Positions 15,495-24,375 of a stretch of DNA of 64,000 nucleotides are shown here, in pieces. The notes beneath the pieces were generated by a model. It searched no databases and was not told the origin of the DNA. It was given only the letters and a program-made list of their open reading frames with translations. Source of the DNA: JAABRB01 sp963735025. Its GTDB lineage: Bacteria > Pseudomonadota > Gammaproteobacteria > Burkholderiales > SG8-39. The translations under genes and the position numbers were made by a program. How positions within the stretch are numbered: the stretch's first letter is position 1; every line of letters begins with the position of its first letter. Location: positions 2,170,001-2,234,000 of the forward strand of contig CAVTJG010000009.1 in assembly GCA_963735025.1 (NCBI GenBank). Reading direction: 5' to 3'.

Positions 15495-16913
15495 ATGACA
15501 TCAAAAACACTCTACGACAAGCTTTGGGACAGCCACGTTGTGCACGCCGAGGAGCACGGCACGGCGCTCCTTTATATCGACCGCCATCTCGTGCACGAAG
15601 TGACCAGTCCGCAGGCGTACGAAGGCCTGCGCCTGGCCGGGCGCAAGGTCTGGCGCACCGACTCCATCGTCGCGACCGCCGATCACAACACGCCGACCAC
15701 CGACTGGCATCGCGGCGTCGACGGTATCGAGGACAAGGTTTCCCGGCTCCAGGTCACGACGCTGGACGACAACATTCGCGCGCACGGCGCGAAGGCGTAT
15801 TTCCCGTTCCTGCACGAGCGGCAGGGCATCGTGCATGTGATCGGACCCGAGAGCGGCGCGACGCTGCCCGGCATGACCGTGGTGTGCGGCGACAGCCACA
15901 CCAGCACGCATGGTGCGTTCGCCTGCATGGCGTTCGGCATCGGCACGTCGGAAGTCGAGCACGTGATGGCCACGCAATGCCTGCTGGCAAAGAAATCACG
16001 CAACATGCTGGTGCAGGTGGACGGCCCGCTCGGGCGCGGTGTGACCGCCAAGGACATCGCTCTCGCTTTGATCGGCAGGATTGGCACCGCAGGCGGCACC
16101 GGATTTGCGATCGAGTACGCGGGCAACACGATCCGCGCGCTCTCGATGGAAGGTCGCATGACGCTCTGCAACATGACGATCGAGGCGGGTGCGCGCTGCG
16201 GCATGGTGGCGGTGGACGACGTGACGATCGCCTACCTGAAGGGGCGGCCGTTCGCACCGCAGGGCGAGGCATGGGACCGCGCAGTGGCGCATTGGCGCAC
16301 CCTCGTGAGCGATCCGCACGCCAAGTTCGACCGGGTCGTCACGCTCGATGCGCGGGAGATCAAGCCGCAGGTCACCTGGGGAACCTCCCCGGAGATGGTC
16401 GTGAGCGTGGACGCCCGCGTGCCCGATCCGGACCGTGAGAAGGACGCGATACGGCGCGAGGGCCTGGCGCGTGCGCTCCAGTACATGGGGCTCGAGCCGA
16501 ATGCGCCGATCACCAGCATTCGGCTCGACAAGGTGTTCATCGGCTCCTGCACGAACTCGCGCATCGAGGACCTCCGGGCAGCCGCCGCGATCGTGAAGGG
16601 GCGGCACGTCGATCCTCGCGTGAAGGTCGCGATGGTGGTCCCCGGCTCGGGCCAGGTGAAGCGCCACGCGGAGCGGGAAGGGCTCGACCGGATCTTCAAG
16701 GATGCCGGTTTCGAGTGGCGCGAGCCGGGCTGCTCGATGTGCCTGGGGATGAACGCCGACCGCCTCGAGCCCGGCGAGCGGTGTGCCGCGACGTCGAACC
16801 GCAATTTCGAGGGCCGCCAGGGTGCCGGCGGCCGGACCCACCTCGTGAGTCCCGAGATGGCCGCGGCCGCCGCGATCGCCGGCCATTTCGTGGACGTGCG
16901 CGAGTGGCGATAG
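15495..16913 (+). CDS. leuC: 3-isopropylmalate dehydratase large subunit
   Basis: This is the aconitase-like large subunit that, with LeuD, isomerises 2-isopropylmalate to 3-isopropylmalate in leucine synthesis. It has 472 residues, close to E. coli LeuC (466). The 4Fe-4S ligands are C352 in GSCTNS and C413 and C416 in CSMCLG. GDSHTSTHGAF is the aconitase signature. The ATG is at 15495. It is followed by a small lipoprotein gene, then leuD and leuB in the same orientation. Confidence 0.97.
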   Translation: MTSKTLYDKLWDSHVVHAEEHGTALLYIDRHLVHEVTSPQAYEGLRLAGRKVWRTDSIVATADHNTPTTDWHRGVDGIEDKVSRLQVTTLDDNIRAHGAKAYFPFLHERQGIVHVIGPESGATLPGMTVVCGDSHTSTHGAFACMAFGIGTSEVEHVMATQCLLAKKSRNMLVQVDGPLGRGVTAKDIALALIGRIGTAGGTGFAIEYAGNTIRALSMEGRMTLCNMTIEAGARCGMVAVDDVTIAYLKGRPFAPQGEAWDRAVAHWRTLVSDPHAKFDRVVTLDAREIKPQVTWGTSPEMVVSVDARVPDPDREKDAIRREGLARALQYMGLEPNAPITSIRLDKVFIGSCTNSRIEDLRAAAAIVKGRHVDPRVKVAMVVPGSGQVKRHAEREGLDRIFKDAGFEWREPGCSMCLGMNADRLEPGERCAATSNRNFEGRQGAGGRTHLVSPEMAAAAAIAGHFVDVREWR

Positions 16914-16926
16914 GAAGGGAGCGCCT

Positions 16927-17121
16927 ATGGATCCGATGCGATGGCTGTTCTTGACCGCGCTTACCGCGCTTGCGATCGGCTGTCACACCGTCGACGGGGC
17001 GAAGAAGGACGCGAGCGAGGCAAGCCAGGCGGTGGAAAAAAGCGTGCGGCACGCGGGCGAGGCGACTGGTCGGGCCGTTGAGCGCACCGGCAACGCGATC
17101 GAGGAAACGTTCAAGAAGTAG
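16927..17121 (+). CDS. Entericidin-like small lipoprotein
   Basis: A 64-residue peptide with a short hydrophobic signal ending in lipobox AIGC (C19 or so), then a lysine/glutamate-rich amphipathic tail. The tail has alanine heptad-like spacing (KKDASEASQAVEKSVRHAGEA). This fits the entericidin A/B family of cell-envelope lipoproteins. The ATG at 16927 is 13 bases after the leuC stop. It sits between leuC and leuD, so it should be expressed with the leucine genes. To my knowledge this placement recurs in Betaproteobacteria, but the reason is unknown. Confidence 0.8.
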   Translation: MDPMRWLFLTALTALAIGCHTVDGAKKDASEASQAVEKSVRHAGEATGRAVERTGNAIEETFKK

Positions 17122-17178
17122 TTGCGAGCGGGCGGCGACGATGCGCTGCCGCAGCTCGGTCACCCTAAGAAGACCATC

Positions 17179-17820
17179 ATGGAAAAATTCACCGTAGTCA
17201 CCGGACTTGTCGTGCCGCTCGACCGGTCGAACGTCGACACCGACGCGATTATTCCGAAGCAGTTCCTGAAATCGATCAAGCGCTCGGGGTTCGGTCCGAA
17301 TCTTTTCGACGCGTGGCGGTACCTGGACGTGGGCCAGCCTGGAATGGATCATTCGAAGCGACCCCTCAACCGCGATTTCGTGCTGAATCATCCGCACTAC
17401 AAGGGCGCGGAGATCCTGCTGGCGCGGGCGAACTTCGGTTGCGGATCCTCGCGCGAGCATGCGCCCTGGGCGCTGCTGGATCACGGGTTCCGGGCAGTGA
17501 TCGCGCCGTCGTTCGGCGAGATCTTTCAGAGCAACTCGCTCAAGAACGGCTTGTTGCCGGTCGTGCTGACGGAGCAGGAAGTCGACTCGCTCTTCTACGA
17601 CGTCGCATCGTTTCCGGGCATGCGGCTGACGATCGATCTCGCGCAGCAGACCGTAACTACGACCGACGGCGCGAAGGTGATGCATTTCGAGATCGACCCG
17701 TTCCGCAAGCATTGCCTCCTCAACGGGCTGGACGAAATCGGGCTCACGCTTCGGCATGAAGACAAGATTCGCGAGTTCGAGGAACGGCGCCGCGCCCAGC
17801 ATCCCTGGCTGTTTGGCTAG
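17179..17820 (+). CDS. leuD: 3-isopropylmalate dehydratase small subunit
   Basis: A 213-residue partner of LeuC that supplies the swivelling domain of the isomerase. Family features are NVDTDAIIPKQFLK near the N-terminus, FGCGSSREHAPWAL in the middle and the C-terminal RRRAQHPWLFG. The ATG at 17179 (MEKFTVVTGLVVPLDRSN) is preferred over an upstream in-frame TTG because it matches other LeuD starts. The protein is complete. A 76 bp repeat element separates it from leuB. Confidence 0.96.
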   Translation: MEKFTVVTGLVVPLDRSNVDTDAIIPKQFLKSIKRSGFGPNLFDAWRYLDVGQPGMDHSKRPLNRDFVLNHPHYKGAEILLARANFGCGSSREHAPWALLDHGFRAVIAPSFGEIFQSNSLKNGLLPVVLTEQEVDSLFYDVASFPGMRLTIDLAQQTVTTTDGAKVMHFEIDPFRKHCLLNGLDEIGLTLRHEDKIREFEERRRAQHPWLFG

Positions 17821-17839
17821 ACGACGACTTCACGAGGTT

Positions 17840-17915
17840 GTCATTCCCGCGGAAGCGGGAATCCATACTGAACAGGTTCGTTGGCTTGCTTGAACCCCGC
17901 TCACGCGGGGATGAC
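17840..17915. repeat. REPIN-like 76 bp element, copy 2, between leuD and leuB
   Basis: It runs from GTCATTCCCGC to GCGGGGATGAC. The hairpins are ATTCCCGC/GCGGGAAT (17843-17850/17855-17862) and CCCCGC/GCGGGG (17895-17900/17905-17910), each with a 4-base loop. It ends 18 bases before the leuB TTG, close to the ribosome-binding site, and interrupts what is otherwise a leucine operon. Confidence 0.85.
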
Positions 17916-17933
17916 TTCATTAAGGGGTCTCCA

Positions 17934-19004
17934 TTGAAGAAGATCGCGATTCTCCCCGGGGACGGGATCGGCCCGGAGATCACCGTCCAGGCGGTCGCCG
18001 TGCTGAAAGCGCTCGAGCCGAGCGGGGTGAAGCTTGCGATGGAGGAAGCGCCTGTCGGCGGTGCCGCCTATGACGCCACGGGCGATCCGCTGCCCGACGC
18101 CACCCTGAAGCTCGCCAAGGCGGCGGACGCCATTCTCTTCGGCTCGGTCGGGGGACCCCAATACGACACGTTGCCGCGGCCCAAGCGCCCCGAGCAGGCG
18201 TTGCTCCGTTTGCGGAAGGAACTCGGCCTGTTCGCGAACCTGCGCCCTGCGACGGTGCATCCGGAGCTCGTCAATGCGTCGACGCTGCGTCCCGAGGTCG
18301 TGTCGGGGCTCGACGTGTTGATCCTGCGCGAGCTCACCGGGGACATCTATTTCGGCCAGCCGCGCGGAATCCGTACTATGGAGGAGGGCGGCCGAGAAGG
18401 GTTCGACACCATGCGCTATACCGAGCGCGAGATCGTGCGTATCGCGCGCGTCGGCTTTCAGGCTGCCCGCAAGCGCGCGCGGCGCCTCTGCTCGGTGGAC
18501 AAGGCGAACGTGCTCGAGACCAGCCAGCTGTGGCGCGAGGTGGTGACGGGCATCGGAAAGGAGTTTCCGGATGTCGCGCTTTCCCACATGTACGTCGACA
18601 ATGCGGCCATGCAGCTCCTGCGCGATCCGAAACAGTTCGACGTGATCGTCACGGGCAACATGTTCGGCGACATCCTATCCGACGAGGCCTCGATGCTGAC
18701 CGGCTCGATCGGGATGCTGCCTTCGGCGTCCCTGGACGAGGCCGGCAAGGGTCTGTACGAACCCATCCACGGCTCGGCGCCGGACATTGCGGGGAAGAAT
18801 GCCGCCAATCCGCTCGCGACGATCCTTTCCGCGGCCATGATGCTGCGCTACAGTCTCGGGGAGGATGCGGCCGCCGAGCGGATCGAGCGCGCGGTGGGCA
18901 AGGTGCTTGCCAAGGGGCTGCGCACTGCGGACATCTTCGAGCCGGGCACGACGCGGCTCGGCACACGCGAAATGGGCGCGGCGGTGATTGCGGCGCTGGA
19001 TTGA
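17934..19004 (+). CDS. leuB: 3-isopropylmalate dehydrogenase
   Basis: NAD-dependent oxidative decarboxylase of leucine synthesis, 356 residues as expected. It begins KKIAILPGDGIGPEI, carries RELTGDIYFGQPRG and the substrate/metal segment NMFGDILSDEASML, and ends in the usual Rossmann-less isocitrate-dehydrogenase-type fold. The start is a TTG at 17934 preceded by AAGGGG; no ATG fits the family N-terminus. A REPIN-like element lies just upstream and may affect mRNA stability. It is followed by asd after only 13 bases. Confidence 0.96.
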   Translation: MKKIAILPGDGIGPEITVQAVAVLKALEPSGVKLAMEEAPVGGAAYDATGDPLPDATLKLAKAADAILFGSVGGPQYDTLPRPKRPEQALLRLRKELGLFANLRPATVHPELVNASTLRPEVVSGLDVLILRELTGDIYFGQPRGIRTMEEGGREGFDTMRYTEREIVRIARVGFQAARKRARRLCSVDKANVLETSQLWREVVTGIGKEFPDVALSHMYVDNAAMQLLRDPKQFDVIVTGNMFGDILSDEASMLTGSIGMLPSASLDEAGKGLYEPIHGSAPDIAGKNAANPLATILSAAMMLRYSLGEDAAAERIERAVGKVLAKGLRTADIFEPGTTRLGTREMGAAVIAALD

Positions 19005-19017
19005 ACGGGAGACGAGC

Positions 19018-20208
19018 TTGGGCAGTCGTTTTACACGGGTGGGATTGATCGGTGCGCGCGGCATGGTCGGGTCGGTGCTGACCGAGCGCATGCGCGCCGA
19101 GCACGATTTCGATCTCATCGAGCCGGTCTTCTTCACGACGTCGAACGTGGGCGGGAATGCACCCGATATCGGTCGCGGGGCCACGCCCCTTGCGGACGCG
19201 CGGTCGGTCGACGCCCTGCGGGAGATGGAAGTGATCGTCTCGTGCCAGGGCGGGGACTACACAAACGAGATTCACCCGCGGCTTCGCGCGGCGGGCTGGG
19301 ATGGCTACTGGATCGATGCGGCCTCCGCGCTGCGCATGCGTAAGGATGCCGTGATCGTTCTGGATCCGGTCAATCTGAACGTGATCCAGGATGCGCTCGC
19401 GGCGGGCGTCCGGAACTACATCGGCGGCAATTGCACCGTGAGCCTGATGCTGATGGGCGTTCATGGCCTGTTCAAGCACGGGCTCGTGGAGTGGATGACC
19501 GCGATGACCTACCAAGCGGCGTCTGGCGGTGGCGCACAGCACATGCGCGAGCTGGTGGCGCAGATGGGCGTCGTGCACGGTTCCGCGGCGGCCCTGGTCG
19601 ACGACCCCGCCGCGGCAATCCTCGAGATCGACCGGCGCGTAGCCGATTCCCTGCGGAGCGAGGCCTTGCCACGCGATCATTTCGGCGTGCCCCTCGCGGG
19701 CAGCCTCATTCCGTGGATCGACAAGGATCTGGGCAACGGGCAGAGCCGCGAGGAATGGAAGGCGCAGGCGGAAGGCAACAAGATTCTCGGGCGGGAGGCG
19801 AATCCCGTTCCGATGGACGGGATCTGCGTGCGCATCGGCGCCATGCGCTGTCACAGCCAGGCGCTGACGATCAAGCTGACGCGCGACGTGCCACTCGACG
19901 AGATCGAAGGCATGCTCGCCGAGGCGAACGAATGGGTGTACGTGGTCGCAAACACGCGGGAGGAAAGCATGCGCGAACTCTCGCCCGCGCAGGTGACAGG
20001 TTCCCTCCGCGTGCCGATCGGACGGTTGCGCAAGATGTCGATGGGCGCGCAGTATCTCTCCGCATTCACGGTGGGCGACCAGCTCCTGTGGGGCGCGGCG
20101 GAGCCGCTGCGGCGGATGCTACGCATCCTGCTCGCGCATCTTGGCGACAGCTCTGCCGGCAGGCGGTCGGCGCGCGGCGGTACCTCGCCCGCCCAGGCCG
20201 TGGCTTGA
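19018..20208 (+). CDS. asd: Aspartate-semialdehyde dehydrogenase
   Basis: NADPH-dependent reduction of aspartyl phosphate, feeding lysine, threonine and methionine synthesis. The nucleotide-binding VGLIGARGMVGSVL is at the N-terminus. The catalytic cysteine is C139 in GGNCTVSLM, and the family segment TYQAASGGGAQHMREL follows. The protein is 396 residues, about 25 longer than usual, because of a C-terminal tail (DSSAGRRSARGG and beyond) that looks unstructured. The start is a TTG at 19018 with a GGGAGA site; the in-frame codon further upstream would overlap leuB. Its products supply the downstream metZ gene. Confidence 0.95.
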   Translation: MGSRFTRVGLIGARGMVGSVLTERMRAEHDFDLIEPVFFTTSNVGGNAPDIGRGATPLADARSVDALREMEVIVSCQGGDYTNEIHPRLRAAGWDGYWIDAASALRMRKDAVIVLDPVNLNVIQDALAAGVRNYIGGNCTVSLMLMGVHGLFKHGLVEWMTAMTYQAASGGGAQHMRELVAQMGVVHGSAAALVDDPAAAILEIDRRVADSLRSEALPRDHFGVPLAGSLIPWIDKDLGNGQSREEWKAQAEGNKILGREANPVPMDGICVRIGAMRCHSQALTIKLTRDVPLDEIEGMLAEANEWVYVVANTREESMRELSPAQVTGSLRVPIGRLRKMSMGAQYLSAFTVGDQLLWGAAEPLRRMLRILLAHLGDSSAGRRSARGGTSPAQAVA

Positions 20209-20382
20209 TCTGGTTCGAACGGGAATCGGCCGGTCCTGGCCCGGGAGAATGTGCTTCCCGAGCCGATTCTTCGTGGAAGAAGCGCCCCGGGACGGCGGTC
20301 CGCCGGGGTCCGGACCGGGGCCAAGGCCAAAATAGACTGAGAAATTTTTGGCTTATGCGGCAATCCGAGGTGAAACCTTAGC

Positions 20383-20411
20383 TTGCAAGGCTAACCCTCT
20401 GATGCTAATTT
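20383..20411 (+). promoter_or_regulatory. Weak promoter candidate upstream of fimV
   Basis: A -35-like TTGCAA (20383-20388) is 17 bases before TAATTT (20406-20411), which is preceded by TGC as in an extended -10. The 235 bp leader region between asd and fimV is AT-richer than its surroundings near 20330-20420, consistent with a promoter zone. The match is only moderate. Confidence 0.33.
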
Positions 20412-20443
20412 AAATACCTAGGTCTAAGCCCAGGGGTGGCAGA

Positions 20444-23395
20444 GTGGGAACTCGCACGACTATTACAACTAGACTCCTCGCGCTGGCTGCGCTCCTGCTC
20501 GTTCCCGTCATGGCGCTTGGTGCCGGGCTGGGCAAGCTCGCGCTGAACTCCGCACTGGGGCAACAGCTCAACGCCTCGATCGACATCGTGTCGGTCCAGC
20601 AGGGCGAAGCGGGGTCGCTCAGCGCACGTATCGCTTCCGCCGAGGCGTTTCGCCAGGCAGGCGTCGACTACGGACCAGCGATCACCTTCCTCCGCGCGTC
20701 GGTTCAACGACGTGATGGCGGGTACTACGTCGTATTGACTTCCACTCAGCCGATCAACGAGCCATTCCTGGACGTGCTCGTCGAGCTGAATTGGGCGACC
20801 GGTCGACTCGTTCGCCAATACACATTCCTTCTGGATCCCGTCGAGTACAAGGGACCACCTTTGGCACCGAAGGTGGCGGCGGTGGAAGCGAAGCCGGTGG
20901 AGCCGCCCAGGGCGCCTGAACCGGCGCCTGCTCCGGAGCCTCAGAAGGCCCCCGAGCTTGCGCCGACCCCCATCACGCCGGCGCCTGCGGCTGCAGCGCC
21001 GCCCGCTCCAGCGCCCGCACCCATGGCCGAAGCCGCGCCGACTCCCGAGCCGGCGCCAAGCCGTGCGGCAGCGGATGGCGCGTACGAAGTCCAGAAGGGC
21101 GACACTCTGTCGCACATCGCCGTCGCGAATCTCCCGGACGGCGTTTCGATGAACCAGATGCTCGTGGCGCTCTATCGTGCTAACGAGTCGGCGTTCATCA
21201 ACAACAACATGAACCTCGTGCGCGAAGGCGCGAAGCTCACCATTCCGGACAAAGAGGCCGCGCTGGCGGTTGCGCGGGAGGATGCGGCCAAGGTCGTGAG
21301 CGTGCAGGTCCAGGAATTCGACGAATATCGCGGCCGCGTCGCCACCGCTGTTGCCATGGCACCGGCGCGTGAAGCGCCCGGCCAGCGCGCGACCGGCAGA
21401 ATTGAAGAAGCCAAACCGGCGCCCGCCCCGGCGGCCGCGCCACCGGCGGATCAGCTGAGGTTGTCACGCGCCGAAGACGCCGGCAAGGCGGGCAAGAGCA
21501 CGGCTCGTGCCGACGACCTGGCTGCCCGCGAGCGCGATGTCCAAGAGCAACGCGAGCGTGTCGCGCAGCTCGAGCGAAACGTGAAGGACATGGAGCGCCT
21601 GCTGGAGCTGAAGAATCAGCAGCTCGCGGAGCTCCAGAGCCAGGCATCCGCCGCCAAGGCGCCTCCAGCCCCCGCGGCCGCGCCCCCGGCGCCCGCCGCA
21701 AAGGCCCCAGCGCCCGCGATGGCACCGGAGCCTGCGAAAGCCCCCGCGCCGCCAATCGCCGCGCCTGAGCCGCCGCAACCCGCGCCTGCACCGCCCGCGA
21801 TGGCGAAGGCTCCGGAGCCCCCGGAGGCCCCCAAGCCGGCCGAGGCGCCGCCGATGACCCCAGAGCCGGCGGCAAAGGCGCCCGAAGCTGCCAAGGCCCC
21901 CGAGCCCGTGAGCGAGCCGCTTCCGCCGCTTGCCAAGGCGCCCGACTCGCCGTCCCCGGCGGTGGCTGCCGCCCCCGCGGCACCCACGCCCGCCAAGGCT
22001 GCACCGCCCAAGCCGCGGCCTGCCCCGCCGCCGCCGCCCGAGACGAGCCTGGTCGATGATCTCATGAGCAACGTCACTGACAACCCGATTGCGCTTGGCG
22101 GAATCGGTCTGGTGGTGCTCGTGCTGCTGGGATACGGCGTTTTTGCGTACCGAAAAAAAAAGGCAAACAGTCTCGAGAACTCCCTAGCGGGAGTGACGAC
22201 TACTGACTCGAGCTCCGTTTTCGGGACCACGGGTGGACGCAGCGTCGACACCGGCGGGAGCTCGATGCAGACGGACTTCAGCCAGAGCGGCATCGGCGCA
22301 ATCGATACGGACGAAGTCGATCCGGTCGCCGAAGCAGACGTGTACATGGCATACGGCCGCGATGCGCAGGCCGAGGAAATCCTGAAGGAAGCCCTTCAGA
22401 AGGACCCGAGCCGCCAGGCGGTGCGCGTCAAGCTGCTCGAAATTTACGCGGCGCGCAAAGACGTCAAGGCATTCGAGACGACTGCCGGCGAGATCTACGC
22501 CGCAACCGGCGGTCATGGACCGGATTGGGAAAAGACCGCAGCGCTGGGCCAGACGATCGACCCGAGCAACGCGCTCTACGGAGGCCGTCGCACCGAGCCG
22601 ACCCCGGGCGCCGAGCCACCGCCGCCACCGCAGCGCGAGCCGACCGTGACCATGTCGGCCCCGGTTGCCGCCGCGCTCGCCACGCCGGAAGCGTCCAGTC
22701 CGCGCGCGGCACCGCCGTCAATCGATTTCAACATCGAGGCTGCGAGCCAGGAGAACTTTGCCGGCGCACCCGATATTTCACTCGACGTCAGCACGCCGAG
22801 CCAGGCGCCGAACGACGTCGGCTTCGACCTGAATCTCGGCGAGCCCTCGGTCGCGCCGGATGATCAGGAATCGGATTTCTCGCCTTCCGGCACGCTCATC
22901 ATGGATCCCGGCGTCACGAAAGCCGCGCAGGATCTGAGCGAGGGCAATGTCGACATGGCACTCGATTTCGAGTTGCCTCAGAACAAGGACTCGAGCGAGC
23001 TTACGAATACCGCCAAGATGATGGCGCAGTCGCAGCCGACGGTGGTGCTGCCGGTGAGCCCGGTCGAAAAGTCGCAGCCGACCAATACGATGGATTTCGA
23101 CTTCAAGCTGGACGAGCCGACCCAGGATCCCAAGCCGTCGGCGTCGAGCGAGATGTCGGGAATCAGCCTCGATCTCGGTTCGCCCGGCGGCGCACCGGCT
23201 AGCGGTGGCGGAGAGGACACCCAGTCAGGGACCGGAGCCGGCTGGCAGGAGGTCGCGACGAAGCTCGATCTTGCCAAGGCCTACGAGGAAATGGGCGACA
23301 AGGACGGTGCCCGCGAGCTCCTGAACGAAGTCGTGAAGGAAGGCGACGCCGCCCAGCAACAAAAAGCGCGGACTATGCTCGAAGCGCTGGCATAG
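20444..23395 (+). CDS. fimV: FimV/HubP-type polar hub protein
   Basis: A 983-residue envelope protein related to Pseudomonas FimV and Vibrio HubP, which organise the cell pole and type IV pilus/twitching functions. Domains in order: signal peptide (about 1-25); the FimV N-terminal domain to about 135 (KLALNSALGQQLNASIDI); a Pro/Ala linker; LysM at about 214-270 (YEVQKGDTLSHIA); a coiled coil (about 360-400); a second long Pro/Ala/Lys linker; and a membrane helix at about 551-568. The cytoplasmic part carries a TPR-like region (EADVYMAYGRDAQAEEILKEA) and the C-terminal FimV motif (KLDLAKAYEEMGD). The start is a GTG at 20444 after GGGGTGGCAGA. A strong terminator follows. Confidence 0.92.
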   Translation: MGTRTTITTRLLALAALLLVPVMALGAGLGKLALNSALGQQLNASIDIVSVQQGEAGSLSARIASAEAFRQAGVDYGPAITFLRASVQRRDGGYYVVLTSTQPINEPFLDVLVELNWATGRLVRQYTFLLDPVEYKGPPLAPKVAAVEAKPVEPPRAPEPAPAPEPQKAPELAPTPITPAPAAAAPPAPAPAPMAEAAPTPEPAPSRAAADGAYEVQKGDTLSHIAVANLPDGVSMNQMLVALYRANESAFINNNMNLVREGAKLTIPDKEAALAVAREDAAKVVSVQVQEFDEYRGRVATAVAMAPAREAPGQRATGRIEEAKPAPAPAAAPPADQLRLSRAEDAGKAGKSTARADDLAARERDVQEQRERVAQLERNVKDMERLLELKNQQLAELQSQASAAKAPPAPAAAPPAPAAKAPAPAMAPEPAKAPAPPIAAPEPPQPAPAPPAMAKAPEPPEAPKPAEAPPMTPEPAAKAPEAAKAPEPVSEPLPPLAKAPDSPSPAVAAAPAAPTPAKAAPPKPRPAPPPPPETSLVDDLMSNVTDNPIALGGIGLVVLVLLGYGVFAYRKKKANSLENSLAGVTTTDSSSVFGTTGGRSVDTGGSSMQTDFSQSGIGAIDTDEVDPVAEADVYMAYGRDAQAEEILKEALQKDPSRQAVRVKLLEIYAARKDVKAFETTAGEIYAATGGHGPDWEKTAALGQTIDPSNALYGGRRTEPTPGAEPPPPPQREPTVTMSAPVAAALATPEASSPRAAPPSIDFNIEAASQENFAGAPDISLDVSTPSQAPNDVGFDLNLGEPSVAPDDQESDFSPSGTLIMDPGVTKAAQDLSEGNVDMALDFELPQNKDSSELTNTAKMMAQSQPTVVLPVSPVEKSQPTNTMDFDFKLDEPTQDPKPSASSEMSGISLDLGSPGGAPASGGGEDTQSGTGAGWQEVATKLDLAKAYEEMGDKDGARELLNEVVKEGDAAQQQKARTMLEALA

Positions 23396-23408
23396 TATCT
23401 GATCCGGC

Positions 23409-23447
23409 GAAACAGAAACCGGGGCCGAGTGCCCCGGTTTCTGTTTC
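23409..23447 (+). terminator. Intrinsic terminator after fimV
   Basis: A perfect 17 bp stem with a 5-base loop: GAAACAGAAACCGGGGC pairs with GCCCCGGTTTCTGTTTC around CGAGT. The downstream arm itself supplies the U-rich tail. It starts 13 bases after the fimV stop and should end the asd/fimV transcript, so truA probably has its own promoter. Confidence 0.85.
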
Positions 23448-23484
23448 TGCAGCGATGAAATCAGGCAGCGTGCATGGGCGCTTT

Positions 23485-23542
23485 GGAAGGTCACGAACAG
23501 GAGGAGACCGGCTGGTTTCCTCCCGTTACCCTCCTTCCCGCT
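23485..23542. repeat. 58 bp hairpin repeat, copy 1, upstream of truA
   Basis: The core hairpin is GGAGGAGACC (23500-23509), loop GGCT, then GGTTTCCTCC (23514-23523), flanked by outer arms GGAAGG and CCTTCC. The unit is exactly 58 bp, the same as the copies at 45206 and 54090. One base in the left arm gives a G:U-type pair relative to copy 2. Confidence 0.85.
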
Positions 23543-23577
23543 AAGATCACTGCCGATCCGATGCGGAACACACTCTC

Positions 23578-24375
23578 ATGAAGATCGCGATCGGGGTTTC
23601 ATACGACGGTGGTCCTTTCGAAGGCTGGCAGTCGCAGCGGTCCGGTCGCACGGTGCAGGACGAGCTGGAGCGTGCCCTTGCGGGCGTTGCGGCTCATCCG
23701 GTGCGTCTGGTTGCGGCGGGGCGCACCGATTCGGGCGTGCACGCGCTGGGGCAGGTCGCCCACTTCGAATCGCACGTCGAGCGACCCGCGCAGGCGTGGG
23801 TTCGGGGCGCGAACTCGGCGTTGCCTCCGGCCATCGCGGTGCAGTGGGCACAGCCCGTACCGGACGCATTCAGTGCGCGCTATTCGGCCACGTCGCGCAC
23901 CTACCGCTACTGCGTCTACTGCCACCCCGTGCGACCTGCTGTGCTCGCGGGCCGCGTCGGCTGGTTTCACGCGCCGCTCGAGCTCGAGCCGATGCAAGCT
24001 GCCGCGCGGCAATTGCTCGGCGAGCACGATTTCAGCGCGTTTCGCTCGATCGAGTGCCAGGCGAAGTCGCCAGTGCGTAATCTGCGACGTCTCGGCATCG
24101 CGCAGCGCGGGCCGTACTTCATTTTCGAGTTCACGGCCGACGCATTCCTGCATCATATGGTGCGGAATATCGTCGGTTGCCTCCTGTACGTGGGCAAGGG
24201 ACGCCATCCGCCCGAATGGATTGCGGAGCTTCTCGCAGCCGGTGACCGCAGCCGGGCGGCGCCGACTTTTTCGCCCGACGGCCTCTACCTCGCCGCGGTA
24301 CGCTACGGGCCGGAGTGGAACCTGCCGGGCTTCCCCCCTATCATGCCGTTCTTTTCCACGGCGTTGCCCGAGTGA
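23578..24375 (+). CDS. truA: tRNA pseudouridine(38-40) synthase
   Basis: TruA converts uridines 38-40 in the anticodon arm of many tRNAs to pseudouridine. The 265-residue protein starts MKIAIGVSYDGGPFEGWQSQ and has the catalytic aspartate D51 in GRTDSGVHALGQVAHF. The C-terminal HHMVRNIVGCL is also typical. The ATG is at 23578. The stop overlaps the GTG of trpF by 4 bases, so the two are coupled. This truA-trpF linkage is common in Proteobacteria. Confidence 0.96.
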   Translation: MKIAIGVSYDGGPFEGWQSQRSGRTVQDELERALAGVAAHPVRLVAAGRTDSGVHALGQVAHFESHVERPAQAWVRGANSALPPAIAVQWAQPVPDAFSARYSATSRTYRYCVYCHPVRPAVLAGRVGWFHAPLELEPMQAAARQLLGEHDFSAFRSIECQAKSPVRNLRRLGIAQRGPYFIFEFTADAFLHHMVRNIVGCLLYVGKGRHPPEWIAELLAAGDRSRAAPTFSPDGLYLAAVRYGPEWNLPGFPPIMPFFSTALPE

